The translations under genes were made by a program, and so were the position numbers. From the NCBI GenBank assembly GCA_963575745.1, contig CAUYUJ010015726.1, positions 220,001-257,500 on the forward strand: a stretch of DNA of 37,500 nt, written 5' to 3'. Positions within the stretch are counted from its first letter, which is position 1. Each line of letters opens with the position of its first letter. The notes under the pieces were generated by a model. The model was not told where the DNA came from, ran no database searches, and saw only the letters and a program-made list of their open reading frames with translations. Source of the DNA: Prorocentrum cordatum (taxonomy: Eukaryota > Sar > Dinophyceae > Prorocentrales > Prorocentraceae). Shown here piece by piece: positions 1 to 8,284 of this stretch.

Positions 1-55
1 TCGAGGCCAGCCTGGGCTGCGTCTGGGGGCTGTCTGTGCGCAACAGGGGGGATGT

Positions 56-243
56 ATGACGAACTAACACTACACACCCATACCCATAGGGAAGTCGGAC
101 GCAGGAGGACGGGCTATGGATACATGGGTGCGGGCTGCCGAACCCAAGGGAGGCTCCCGTTCGAGCGTGGACCCTGAATCGACAACATGCACCCAGAGCC
201 CTCCCCTTCCCCCTATGGGTATGGGTGTGTGTTATTCGTTCAT
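56..243. repeat. Inverted-repeat (MITE-like) element
   Basis: Arms at 56-94 and 206-243 are inverted copies sharing the core CACACCCATACCCATAGGG, with a few mismatches and one or two indels over about 38 bp. The spacer of about 110 bp has no convincing coding potential. This is the form of a small non-autonomous terminal-inverted-repeat element. I see no clear target-site duplication, so the class is inferred. Confidence 0.55.
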
Positions 244-683
244 CAATGTGGGGGGGGGGGGGCAAAGGGGGAGCGGCTTGGGCAGAGGGGGAGAGGGTCT
301 GTTGCCCGGTGTCGGCTCCCCGCCGCCGGATGGTCGCCGACCCCATCCCGAGGGGAAGGTCTTTCGTTCCAGATCTACGTTTGGCCCCCGGGCCGGAGCG
401 GTGCGGGCCCCAGAAGACGACGTCGAGGAAGTGCGCCGGGGCTGCAAAGCCTCGTCGCCGGGGATCTCAGAGAGACCTGGCGGCGAGCGAGGGGGAAAGT
501 GAGAAGTGGAAGGCCTTCTCAGAAGGCTCGGAAGTCCCCCAGCCTTCTGAGAAGTGTTTTCAACCTTCCACGAAGTCACGAGAAAATGTCTCAGAAGGCG
601 TGAGGGCCTCAGAGAAGCCCCGCCGCCTTCTGAGAAAGCGTTCTCCTTCTCGCTTGCCCCCTTCGTTCGCCACCGAGAGACAG
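244..683. other. Unassigned stretch with AGAAGG/CCTTCT palindromes
   Basis: A G run (about 249-262) is followed by GC-rich sequence. Between about 500 and 655 the words AGAAGG and CCTTCT recur, including a 15-bp palindrome GCCTTCTCAGAAGGC. A plus-strand frame is open from 225 to 1058 through all of this, but its composition is arginine/serine rich and only the part after 684 looks protein-like. No gene is assigned. Confidence 0.4.
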
Positions 684-850
684 GTGGTCCACTACGTCCC
701 CTACCAGATGTATGAGGACTCCCCGGAGGAGCTCGCCGGGGCGGCCCTCGCCGACGTGCCGCGGGAGGTCGTCGGCTACTACCAGGGGCTGAAGATAGAC
801 CCCTTCGGGCTCGAGCGCTTCGAGGACGACGCGGAGGGGGGGGAGGGGGG
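684..850 (+). CDS. Exon-like island, unknown host protein
   Basis: The frame open from 225 to 1058 becomes protein-like after a pyrimidine-rich stretch ending in CAG at 681-683, a plausible 3' splice site. It encodes a balanced peptide beginning VVHYVPYQMYEDSPEELAG and continuing through a PREVVGYYQGLKIDPFGLERF block, with strong GC3. It then runs into a glycine/glutamate repeat and a C/T-rich tract at about 855-957. I do not recognise the family. The downstream splice site is not clear. It may be an internal exon of a host gene, or a remnant of an older element. The boundaries are estimates. Confidence 0.35.
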
Positions 851-854
851 GGAG

Positions 855-957
855 GACGAGAGGACGTCCTCCTCCCCCACTTTCCTCCCACTTTCCTCCT
901 CCGCCTCCCTCCTCCTCCCTCCGCCCTCCTCTTCCACCTCCTCTCTCCGCCCCCCCC
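855..957. repeat. G-rich then C/T-rich low-complexity tract
   Basis: Runs of G are followed by about 90 bases of CCT/CTC-rich sequence on the plus strand. It directly follows the exon-like island, so it could act as an intronic polypyrimidine tract. That role is inference. Confidence 0.6.
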
Positions 958-986
958 AGTCTCCATCGATCGAAGAAGAGACGATT

Positions 987-1090
987 CATAAACGTAGTGT
1001 TCCGGAGATCCGCGCGAATGGCTTGGGTCGGCGCTGGACCCCCTCCCTGGCGCGCTGAGCCAGGCGCGGTGCTTGCGGCGCCGCCTCCCT
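987..1090 (-). repeat. Small dispersed foldback element, copy 1 (reverse)
   Basis: Read on the minus strand this matches the elements at 1860-1997 and 29463-29598. It has the same blocks in the same order: TGGCGC-type end, GCGCCAGG, GGGGGTCCAGCGC-like core and TTTATG tail. Its tail side abuts a GAAGAAGAG stretch (971-979), the complement of the TTC array next to copy 2. It is more diverged than the other two copies and its 5' edge is uncertain. Confidence 0.5.
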
Positions 1091-1194
1091 CCCCCTTCTT
1101 CCTCCGTCGGTCGGCCGGTCGGTCGAGGGGGGTCGACACAACGCGAAGCCCATGCCAAGAAAATGGCGATCAACGGGAACGGGCCAGTGCAGCA

Positions 1195-1408
1195 AAAGAG
1201 AGAGAGAGAGAGAAGCGCAAGAGGAAACCCTATATACGGCCTCCACATGCATGGGACAACTCTGTTGTATATATATATATGTATGTGTTATATTTGTGTG
1301 TAACGTCTGTGTATATGTACATATATAAACAAACAAACAAACAAACAAACAAACAAACAAACAAACAAACAAGCAAGCAAGCAAGCAAGCAAACAAACAA
1401 ACACACAA
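1195..1408. repeat. Microsatellite cluster: GA, TA/TG and AAAC/AAGC
   Basis: A GA run (about 1195-1214), an AT/GT-rich segment (1262-1326) and a tetranucleotide tract of AAAC units passing into AAGC and back into AAAC (1326-1408) follow each other closely. Open frames here encode only lysine/asparagine/threonine/glutamine repeats and are not genes. Confidence 0.9.
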
Positions 1409-1614
1409 ATACGGCCGGTCTCCGTTTCTCTGCGCCGCCATGCCCTGAGGGTTTTCTTCCAGGGCCCCGTTCTTTCCAGGGTGGCTGAGGATCCCGACCC
1501 CTCCGCCCACAGACTTGGCATCACTCGGACGTGTGCACTGTTTTCCTCGGCGAGGATCATCGAGGAGAATCGCACAGGAAACAAACAAGGAAAACGCGCA
1601 CGAAGCCGCAGCAG

Positions 1615-1797
1615 GCACGGGGACTGGACGTCCGAGCGATGGCGAGCCCCAGGCCTCCTCGGAGGGCGGACCTGGCACCGCGGCCCGCCCCGCCGACCAC
1701 GCCGACGGTGCGCCCCCCTGGCAGGACAGGCGGGGGGAGTCCCTGGAGAAGTATCTGCCCGTCGAGGTGGCGGAGACGGCCCCCGGCGGCCGGTCGC
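1615..1797 (+). CDS. Exon-like island, unknown host protein
   Basis: After GCAGCAG at 1608-1614, a plausible 3' splice site followed by G as is usual in dinoflagellates, one frame encodes a non-repetitive acidic peptide. It includes DGEPQASSEGGPGTAARP and, further on, ESLEKYLPVEVAETAPGG. The frame stays open to 2078 but turns into low-complexity sequence and the foldback element at 1860. I do not recognise the protein. The 3' boundary near 1797 is a guess from loss of protein-like composition. It could belong to the same gene as the island at 684-850. Confidence 0.33.
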
Positions 1798-1859
1798 GGA
1801 CCAGGACTTGTCTCTGGGCCCCCGTAGAGTCGAAGAAGAAAAAACGCCCTGAACAGAAG

Positions 1860-1997
1860 CTTTTGGCGCTCCGCGCGGATTGCGGGATCCGCGCTGGGCC
1901 CCCCAGGCGGAGCCTCTGGCGCCGCCCCTGGCGCGCTCCGCCCACCAGGCAGGGGGGTCCAGCGCAGATCCAAGAAATTCGCACGCAGCGCCAAAAG
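1860..1997 (+). repeat. Small dispersed foldback element, copy 2
   Basis: It begins CTTTTGGCGCT (1860-1870) and ends with the exact complement AGCGCCAAAAG (1987-1997). The next 25 bases inward on each side also pair imperfectly, so the whole element can fold on itself. The interior holds GGCGCCGCCCCTGGCGCGCT. The tail TTTATGTTTACGCCGTT leads into a TTC array. The copy at 29463 has the same ends, core and tail (TTTATGTCTATGCCGTT) leading into a TTA/TAG array. It has no coding capacity. Confidence 0.7.
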
Positions 1998-2008
1998 TTT
2001 ATGTTTAC

Positions 2009-2035
2009 GCCGTTTTCTCTTCTTCTTCTTCTTTT

Positions 2036-2070
<35 letters not shown>

Positions 2071-2076
2071 TTCCTT
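2009..2076. repeat. TTC microsatellite
   Basis: An almost uninterrupted TTC/CTT trinucleotide tract immediately follows the tail of foldback copy 2. Confidence 0.95.
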
Positions 2077-2077
2077 A

Positions 2078-2287
2078 GATGGGGTCGGAGTAGATGGGGT
2101 CGGAGGATCGCACCGCGGAGGATCGCACCGCGTTGCCGATGCATCGGCGATGCCGCTCGATGTGGGGCCCATGTTCCCCACGCCAGCGTCGCCGATGCAC
2201 CGCCGACGTCGCCAGTGCATCGCCGATGCATCGGCGATGCATCAGCGATGCGGCGAAATCCTCCGACGCAATCTACTCGGCCCCATC
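2078..2287. repeat. Second type of foldback (MITE-like) element
   Basis: The 31-bp end at 2078-2108 (GATGGGGTCGGAGTAGATGG and onward to GGAGGAT) is mirrored as its inverse complement at 2258-2287, with three substitutions and one indel. The interior is rich in the self-complementary word GCATCGGCGATGC and its variants, so nearly all of it can form hairpins. It starts directly after the TTC microsatellite. There is no coding potential. Confidence 0.6.
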
Positions 2288-2540
2288 TAGGAGGCCTCCA
2301 TCAACACGGCCGAGGGACGTACCCAACCCGCCTGCAGCAAGTGGCAGAGTGAACGCGCCCACCCAGAACGAGCAAGCATAGGAAAGGGAAAGCGATGCAT
2401 TGCGCAATCTTGTATTCATATCTTTACACACATGCGTACATGTATTCGTTTATACTCATAAATATGTATGTGCGTATGTATGCATGCAAGCATGTGTGCA
2501 TGTGCTTGCACGTAGGGGTTCGCATTTCTTCTCTATGGAG

Positions 2541-2673
2541 CTGGGCCTGAAAGCTGGTCTGGCGGCTATGTTGTCGCCGGCGCCGCCCCGTCTCCGCCTT
2601 GTTGCCGCTCTTCGTCTGGGCCTGGATGTCGGTCGGGTGGCTATGTTGTCGCCGACGCCGACCCGTCGCTGCC
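2541..2673. repeat. Imperfect tandem duplication (about 65-75 bp)
   Basis: Two copies share GGGCCTG at the start and GGCTATGTTGTCGCCG about 30 bases later (2574 and 2639). The flanking 2290-2540 is AT/GT-rich with ATGTATG/CATGCA words and shows no gene. Confidence 0.6.
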
Positions 2674-2687
2674 GAAATTGCAGAACA

Positions 2688-2727
2688 TAGATTGCATCGC
2701 GTATGTTATCCGTTGTAAAAGAATATT
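2688..2727 (+). repeat. 40-bp dispersed repeat, copy 1
   Basis: TAGATTGCATCGCGTATGTT and the following ATCCGTTGTAAAA recur exactly at 23620-23652. The copies diverge after the A run. In both places the copy lies beside a low-complexity array. Confidence 0.85.
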
Positions 2728-2770
2728 GTAGTGGCTTCTCTGGCCAGTGCCGCCGATCCGGGGCGCTCTG

Positions 2771-2796
2771 GATGATGATGATGATGATGATGATGC

Positions 2797-2867
<71 letters not shown>

Positions 2868-2868
2868 G
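2771..2868. repeat. GAT microsatellite, left flank of the YR retrotransposon
   Basis: About 32 GAT/ATG units with a single GCT interruption end exactly where repeat A1 begins. The other side of the retrotransposon (9562 onward) is also GAT-rich, so the element appears to sit within one microsatellite. Confidence 0.95.
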
Positions 2869-2985
2869 GAGTGCGTGCACATGAATGGGGTAAGAGAGCG
2901 CTTGTCGTCTGCCAGCTTGTCTGAAAGAACATCAATCCCACACTGTGGGATCGCGGCTATATATGCTCCGAAGTCTTTTTGGCTC
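2869..2985 (+). repeat. Split direct repeat A1
   Basis: 117 bp, repeated at 9229-9345 with differences only at 2875 (G/T) and 2883 (G/A). It contains the palindrome ATCCCACACTGTGGGAT (2935-2951), a TATA-like CTATATATGC (2957-2966) and the spliced-leader-like sequence. It is the left end of the element and the likely 5' control region. Confidence 0.92.
2935..2951. promoter_or_regulatory. Palindrome in A repeat, candidate recombinase site
   Basis: ATCCCACA and TGTGGGAT form a perfect 8-bp inverted repeat around one central base. It is identical in A2 (9295-9311). Tyrosine recombinases usually bind short inverted repeats around the crossover, so it is a candidate binding site. It lies about 66 bp inside the A-repeat boundary, so it could instead be a transcription-factor site. 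Confidence 0.4.
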
Positions 2986-2988
2986 AAA
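2967..2988 (+). promoter_or_regulatory. DinoSL-like (spliced leader) sequence
   Basis: The 22 bases match the conserved dinoflagellate spliced leader at 18 positions. CCG, the four-T core and GGCTCAA are kept; the mismatches are at 2971, 2974, 2976 and 2988. In A2 the match stops after GGCTC (9345). A TATA-like CTATATATGC lies just upstream. Relict leaders are known in dinoflagellate genes that have passed through trans-spliced mRNA. Here it could be such a relic captured by the element, or a leader-like transcription start. Confidence 0.5.
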
Positions 2989-3412
2989 GGTTGAGCCTGC
3001 GACCTCCGTCCTTGGCAGTGTATGGCCGGAGGGCCTTTCCAGAAGCTGTTCCCGCTCCTGGGCCATGGAGCACTGATCTGCTGGTTCTCTCAGCCGACTG
3101 GGCCTCCGACGGTGATCTGCCCAACTGGCGGGTGCAGGTGCCCGGCGCCGAGGGAGCTGAGAGCCGCGGTGCCGGGTGCCGCCGAGGGGAAGAGCCCGCA
3201 GTGGGCCCCGCGCCCCAGGCCTTCGCCGCCGACCCGGCGGGGCAGCTCAGGGGGCGACTTGCTTGGGAGCGCGGCCGCTGGGCCCTCGTGTGCTGCTCGT
3301 GGTGCTAGCGCCGTGGCGGTCGCGCCGCGCGTCGTGGCGGACTCGGAGTTCAGGAGGACGCTGACGCCAGGGTCCCGACTGCTGAGGGGGTACGTCGAGT
3401 GCAAGGCGTGGC
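2986..3412 (+). pseudogene. Probable disrupted N-terminal part of the gag-like ORF
   Basis: Between A1 and the clean gag frame, protein-like stretches occur in different plus frames. One frame (to 3308) includes DLLVLSADWASDGDLPNWRV, and another (to 3483) includes DSEFRRTLTPGSRLLRGYV. GC3 is high as in the downstream ORF. This suggests that the gag region originally began further upstream and has acquired frameshifts. It may instead be a 5' leader with no protein. Confidence 0.3.
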
Positions 3413-4720
3413 ATGGGGGCGCTGTGGCCTATCCAGGGTGTCCTGTGGGTGCTGCAGACGCCAGACCAGGACGTCTGCCGTGAGTACCCGGACGGGTCCG
3501 ACTCTGACGGCCTCGAGCACGACGTCCCGCTGCTGGTGGACGGGCTATCGCCCAGCCCCGGCCCCCAGGCGCGCCGCCGCCAGGGACCGCCGCCGGGGGA
3601 CGAGATCAGGGCGGTGACCCGTCGGGGAGACGCGCAGGCAGAGGAGGAGATCGGCTCCGCGGGCGCGGAGCTCCAGCGGCCCGAGCAGGTGATGGTGACG
3701 TTCGATGAGGTGACGACGCTGGACGAGCTCCTGGGCGGTAGCCGCCCGCCGCGGCGTCGGGCTCGCCTGCCCGCAGCGGCCGACGCGGGGGCCGCAGGGG
3801 GTGCGAGCGGGGAGGTCTCCCCCGCGCGCGGGCTGGGACCGACCGACACGGGCTACGTCTGGGTGTTGGGCGAGTCCTCCGCTATCGGACCCGTGGGCGG
3901 TCAGGTCAAGCGCGAGGTCGTGCACGTGCATGTCGACAGGTGCGACGCCCTGGTCGCTCGTGGGGACGGGCGTCGGAGTGGCACCTGCGTTCGGGTTGGT
4001 CTCGACGAGAGGTTCATTGCCGACTGGTGCGGGCTTGCCCGAGCGGGGCCGCTGGCGGCGACGGACGCCGGAGGCAGCGGGGACGCCCGCACATCTTGGT
4101 TGGACTACGGTGAGCGGCGAGCCAGGTACAAGGATTTCCGCAAGTGCCGCCGTGGGGCCCGCGGCTTCGTGGACCCGAACCTCCCGCAGCAGGGGCCCTC
4201 CACGATGCATAGCCTCATGCGGCACATGGAGCGCCACGGGGTGGATTCTCGCCTCTGGCCGACAACCTGGGCACGAGAGCGCCGTACTGAGGACTCGAAC
4301 CGTGTGGCGCGGGAGATGCGGCGCCTGGTCGGCATCCTCTTCCCAGGAGTGACCTACGACCAGGCCGACCTCCCGGCGTCCGCCAGTGTGAAGGTGGCTG
4401 TGCGTCGGGTGCAGATCATCGAGGATGCGTACCAGGTCGTGGATAAGGCCCCGAACTGGCAGCTTGCACGCGACCTCGCGGGCACGCGCTCGACGGTGGA
4501 CGCGGCCAAGCCGGAGATGAGGCAGTGCGTGGCGAAGAGGGCGAAGGGGAACGCCGACGCTGCGGCGGGGGGCCAGCAGGCGCCGACGCTCCACGCCGGC
4601 TCTGGCGAGGAGGAGACCCCCGAGAGGGGTGCAGGAGGCGGAGTTCCGGGGAGGGGCAGCCGAGACCGCGGCGGAGGCGCCCGCGGCCGGGGCAGTGGCG
4701 CCCCCCCCGGGGCCCAATGA
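3413..4720 (+). CDS. Gag-like ORF1 of the YR retrotransposon (435 aa)
   Basis: This is probably the structural, nucleic-acid-associated protein of the element. The frame is open for 435 codons from the ATG at 3413. Residues 1-140 are acidic and low in conservation. A block containing SWLDYGERRARYKDFRKC is followed by the best conserved part (about residues 263-382): STMHSLMRHMERHG, FPGVTYDQADLPASASVKVA, RVQIIEDAY and a final RQCVAKRAKGNAD. I recognise this block as a recurring ORF1 of dinoflagellate DIRS-like elements; the assignment rests on recall, not on a search. The C-terminal 50 residues are Gly/Arg rich, consistent with RNA binding, and there is no CCHC knuckle. The stop TGA at 4718-4720 overlaps the ATG of the next ORF. 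The true start may be upstream. Confidence 0.7.
   Translation: MGALWPIQGVLWVLQTPDQDVCREYPDGSDSDGLEHDVPLLVDGLSPSPGPQARRRQGPPPGDEIRAVTRRGDAQAEEEIGSAGAELQRPEQVMVTFDEVTTLDELLGGSRPPRRRARLPAAADAGAAGGASGEVSPARGLGPTDTGYVWVLGESSAIGPVGGQVKREVVHVHVDRCDALVARGDGRRSGTCVRVGLDERFIADWCGLARAGPLAATDAGGSGDARTSWLDYGERRARYKDFRKCRRGARGFVDPNLPQQGPSTMHSLMRHMERHGVDSRLWPTTWARERRTEDSNRVAREMRRLVGILFPGVTYDQADLPASASVKVAVRRVQIIEDAYQVVDKAPNWQLARDLAGTRSTVDAAKPEMRQCVAKRAKGNADAAAGGQQAPTLHAGSGEEETPERGAGGGVPGRGSRDRGGGARGRGSGAPPGAQ
4717..4720 (+). promoter_or_regulatory. ATGA stop-start overlap between gag-like and RT ORFs
   Basis: The gag stop TGA (4718-4720) shares three bases with the only nearby ATG (4717-4719) in the RT frame. 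Such overlaps occur where the downstream ORF is translated by termination-reinitiation, as reported for some retrotransposons. No slippery heptamer is obvious just upstream, although a run of eight C lies at 4701-4708. Confidence 0.6.
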
Positions 4721-7016
4721 CGACCCGTGGGCACGGCGGGGGGAGTGGGCCCCCCCCCGCCGAGACGCATCGGCCCACGTCGGCTGCCCTTCCGCCGGGG
4801 CGGGGTTCGCGCCTGCTCTTCCCGACCCCCCTGGTGGCGGAGGGGCTCAGTGGCCGACGTCATCGTGAGCGACGAGGACCCCGTGGCCATCAGCGCGTCT
4901 TCGCCGTCGTCAATCGGGCGATCAGGGCGCTCAACTGGCTAGAGGATCTTGAGAGCAGCACTTTTTTGCATCGGTGTGACTTCACTGGCATGCGCAGAGA
5001 GGTAGTGGCGCGCATCGAAGGCCTGGTCAGATCCCAGGAGCCGGTCGCTGACGCACCCTCGCCGCGATCGTCATTTTTGCAGATGATCCGTGGCATCTCC
5101 CTTTACAAGGAGGGCCAATCGAACATTGCCCCCTTCCAGTTGCGCCTCGTCTCCTTGCCGGCCGACGTCTCTACGGCTCCTTCCGTTTACGACCTGGTCG
5201 GCCAGCAGGGGCGCCTTTTCCTGGAGGGTTGTGGAGAGCGCATGCTACGAGATACCAATGATTTTGAAGACTTGCGACAGCGTGAGCCCGTCAAGCCGTG
5301 CTCAGATCCCCGGCTGGCGCGATCGCGCCGGCAGTGCCTCCGCTTCATCCGCCGCCTTCGCGACATCGGCATGCCCCGGTACACTACGCAGCCGATCGAC
5401 TTCATCGGGTCCTTCCTCGTTTGGAAAAAGGGCAAAACCATGCAGAGATTGATCCTGGACGGGCGAGCCGCCAACCAACGATTTGCTCAGCTCCCTCACG
5501 TGGACCTGCTGACCGCGGAGGGCCTCTCGTCCATCGAGGTCTATGTCGATGAGGACCCCGAGTTGGCCACTGATCTGGGCCGAGGCGCCCTTCGGGCGCT
5601 CCGAGTTGCCCTGGGCGTAGCCGACGTGGAGAACAGCTTCCATCGCATGATCATGCCTCCGTGGATGAGAGCCTTCTGCTGCTACGAACCGGTGCTCGCT
5701 GCCGAGGTCGACTCCTTGGGCCTACTGCTCATCGAGGGCGACCGGGCCTTTGGCAACGCCCAGGTGTGGCCGGCCGCGCGCCCTCTGCCCGTGGGATTTG
5801 CGTGGAGCCTCTACTTCTGCCAGAACGCCAACACTAGGCTCTCCGACAGCGCCCCCCTGCTCCGCCACGCCCGCCTGCTGTCGGACCGCGGGGACTGGGC
5901 GGTGCTCGCGACTGGCTCCCCCGAGACGGACCTCTGGCGGTACGTCTACGTGGACAACCTCGGGGCCATGGGCCGCGACGCCGAGACGGTGGGCGCCGCC
6001 CTGTCAGAGCAGGTCCGCGTCTTTGGTGAGCATGGCCTGGACATCCACGAGGTCGAGCTGTTCACCGAGAAGGGCTCCGCGTTGGGGGTCGACCTGGACG
6101 GGGCGCGACTCGTGACCTGCCTCACGGCCAAGCGGCGGGTGAGGCTTGAGAGGGGCCTGCTTTGCCTCCTCCAGCGTGGACGGGCGAGCGGCCAGATGGT
6201 GGAGAGCATCCTTGGCCACTGTACCTACGCCGCCCTCATCAAGCGCGAGACCATGACCGTTTTCTCGGCCGCGTATGCGTTTGTGTACGCCACGTACACG
6301 AAGGACGTCGAGCTCTGGAGGACCGTCAAGGACGAGTTCGCCGCGTTCGTGGGGCTGCTGGTCTTCATGGAGAGCGACTGGTGGCTGCCGTGGAACAGGG
6401 ATGTCACCGCCTCGGACGCGTCCCCTGAGGGCGTCGGCATCGTCAGCTCCCGCTGGTCGTCCCTCGACGTTGCCAGCGTCGGACGAGTCCGAGAGCGAGC
6501 CCGCTTTCGTCGGGGAGGGGCTATCGCCCCGCGCGAGTCCGCCATGGCGGCTGCCGGCTTCATGCTCGAGGACGGGCGCTGGCGGCCACGGGTGGGCGAC
6601 GAGCTCGACGAGGACTGGGCCATCGTGGAGAGCTTCCCCGAGGTGCCAGCCCGCCTTCTTCATCCGAGGGGCTGGCGCGTCTGCCGTGCTGGCACTTGGG
6701 GCAGGCACGAGCACGTCACTTTGCTGGAGGCTCGCGCGCTGCTGGCGTCCGTGCGCCGGTTGGCGCAAGTCGCCGCGGGCGGCAACCGCAGGCACCTCCA
6801 ACTCTGCGACAACATGTCGGTGGTGCTGGCCGTGAGCCGGAGCCGCTGCCGGGACTTCACACTACTTACCGTCCTGCGCAAGCTAAGCGGCTTCCTGCTG
6901 GCCCGCATCATCAGGCCGCACGTCAGGCGGGTGCCGAGCGAGCTGAATTTCGGCGACGAGCTGTCCCGCATCTTCTCGGAAAAGGCCTCGTCGTCTCTTG
7001 CATGGGTCATCCCTGA
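4717..7016 (+). CDS. Reverse transcriptase-RNase H ORF2 of the YR retrotransposon
   Basis: It copies element RNA to DNA and degrades the template. Numbering from the ATG at 4717, the RT domain spans about residues 215-480. Motif A is GVADVENSFHRM (Asp303), motif B is LPVGFAWSLYFCQ (from 357), and motif C is YVDN (411-414) with Asn where most RTs have the second Asp. I recall YVDN as common in dinoflagellate members of this group. RNase H follows: Asp567 (SDASPEGVG), Glu671 (LLEARALL), Asp698 (LCDNMS) and Asp747 (NFGDELSR). An N-terminal helical region (residues about 65-190) contains RAIRALNWLEDLE. The frame stays open to 8739, but protein-like composition and recognisable motifs end near 7016; beyond that the recombinase is in another frame. 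No stops or frameshifts are visible in RT-RNase H. Confidence 0.85.
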
Positions 7017-7054
7017 AGTCGTCCGCAGGGCGCGGCCGCCGCAGGCTCGGGCCG

Positions 7055-8284
7055 ATGAGCAAGGAGCGGAAGCGGTGGACGACCTTGGCCGCGCGGACCT
7101 CCGTGGAGGCGCGGGGCCCCGACTTGGCTCTGACTTCGGCACGGGGGAGGCGGACCCCGGTGGCAGCGGAGCCGCGGCTCCCAGCCCGCGCGGGCGCGCG
7201 GGCGGGTACCTGGCGAGCGAGACAGCTCGCCCCGCTGCCGTCGCTGGGGCTCCTCCTGCAGCCGAGGGCGCCTGTGAGCCAGACTCTCGACGACTGGGTG
7301 GAGCGGACCGTCCCCGAGGAGAGCGAGGGCTACGTCGGGAGGCACAGCACTCGGAGGCTGCCCACATCGAGCTCCGGAGGCACTGGGCCCGCATCCGAGG
7401 ACGTCAGCCGAGCGGCCCGGCGAGAGCGGGTGCTGGAGACCCGGTCGAGGCGCCGGCTCTGGCACTACCTCGGGGGGAAGTTCGAGGGCGAGGGCGACGG
7501 GATCACAGTGCTCGAGAAGCGCGTGGCGACGGACAAGCTCCACCTAGAGTACACCTGCAAGGTGAAGCCCCTCACGACGCTCACGACAGCCGAGGGCGCC
7601 ATCGTGGAGCGCGCCGAGGCCGACGCCGTGGACGCCGGTTTCGCGTCATACCCCGAGGAGTGCTTCTTCAAGAGTATTCGGCTGTCGACCGCGGCCAGCG
7701 CTCTGGCGGGCTGGATCCACCTCCAATAGCCCTACGGCCGCCGGGGCTCCCGGCGGGTCCCGTGGGCTTGGGGGGCGCTTCAGGAATGGCGCAGGTTTTG
7801 CTCCCGACGCTTTCGGAAGCCAGAGGCGAGCGGCGTCTGGTTCAGCTTTGCGAACGCTATGTACCACCTCGACCGCGAGGACTGGGCCAAAAACCTGGTC
7901 CCGCTCTGGGAGCGCCTGCGGACCGCGGCGGGGTCGGGCCTCCTGTTCGACCCCGATTACAGCGAGTACCTCCACACATTTCGTCTCGCTGCTCGGCCAA
8001 TGGGCGCGCCGAACCCGGCCCCGTGCCGAGCGCGCCACAGCGGCCCGAGCGTGGGCCGCGATCGGGGCTCTCGCTCCTCGTTGGAGGGTCAGTGGCGGGG
8101 CCAGTGGAAGTCCAGCGAGGGCACCGCTCGTCATGCGATGCACGCCCCGCTTGCCGAATCTGCCCACCAGCACCTGGCCGCCCTCCAGGCCTACCTCCAG
8201 GAGTACAGGCTTCACGGCATGGAGATCGACCTCCACGCGCGCCCCGTGCCGCTCCCCTTCTTCGGGGCGGATATGATGAAGGAT
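7055..8284 (+). pseudogene. Tyrosine recombinase remnant of the retrotransposon
   Basis: It would integrate the circular DNA intermediate. In frame 2, an N-terminal core-binding-like segment reads TVLEKRVATDKLHLEYTCKV and ends SALAGW near 7714, followed by a TAG stop at 7727-7729. The same frame then reads MYHLDREDWAKNLVPLWERL (from 7859) and a C-terminal catalytic-type block: RHSGPS (Arg-His at 8033-8038), GQWKSS and ARHAMHA. In related recombinases the last motif is R-Y with the nucleophilic Tyr; here codon 8132-8134 is CAT (His), one transition from TAT. Only about 107 codons separate the N-terminal block from Arg-His, fewer than I expect, so an internal deletion is likely. The first possible ATG is at 7055. 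This copy is inactive. Confidence 0.68.

Noticed and set aside
232-1248. 338-codon open frame on the minus strand
   Set aside because: Low-complexity Arg/Gly/Ser/Pro content, crossing foldback element 1 and a GA/CT-rich tract. No domain is seen.
3545-4717. 390-codon open frame on the minus strand
   Set aside because: It is the antisense shadow of the gag-like ORF. High GC3 removes stops, and the plus-strand peptide has the recognisable conserved block.
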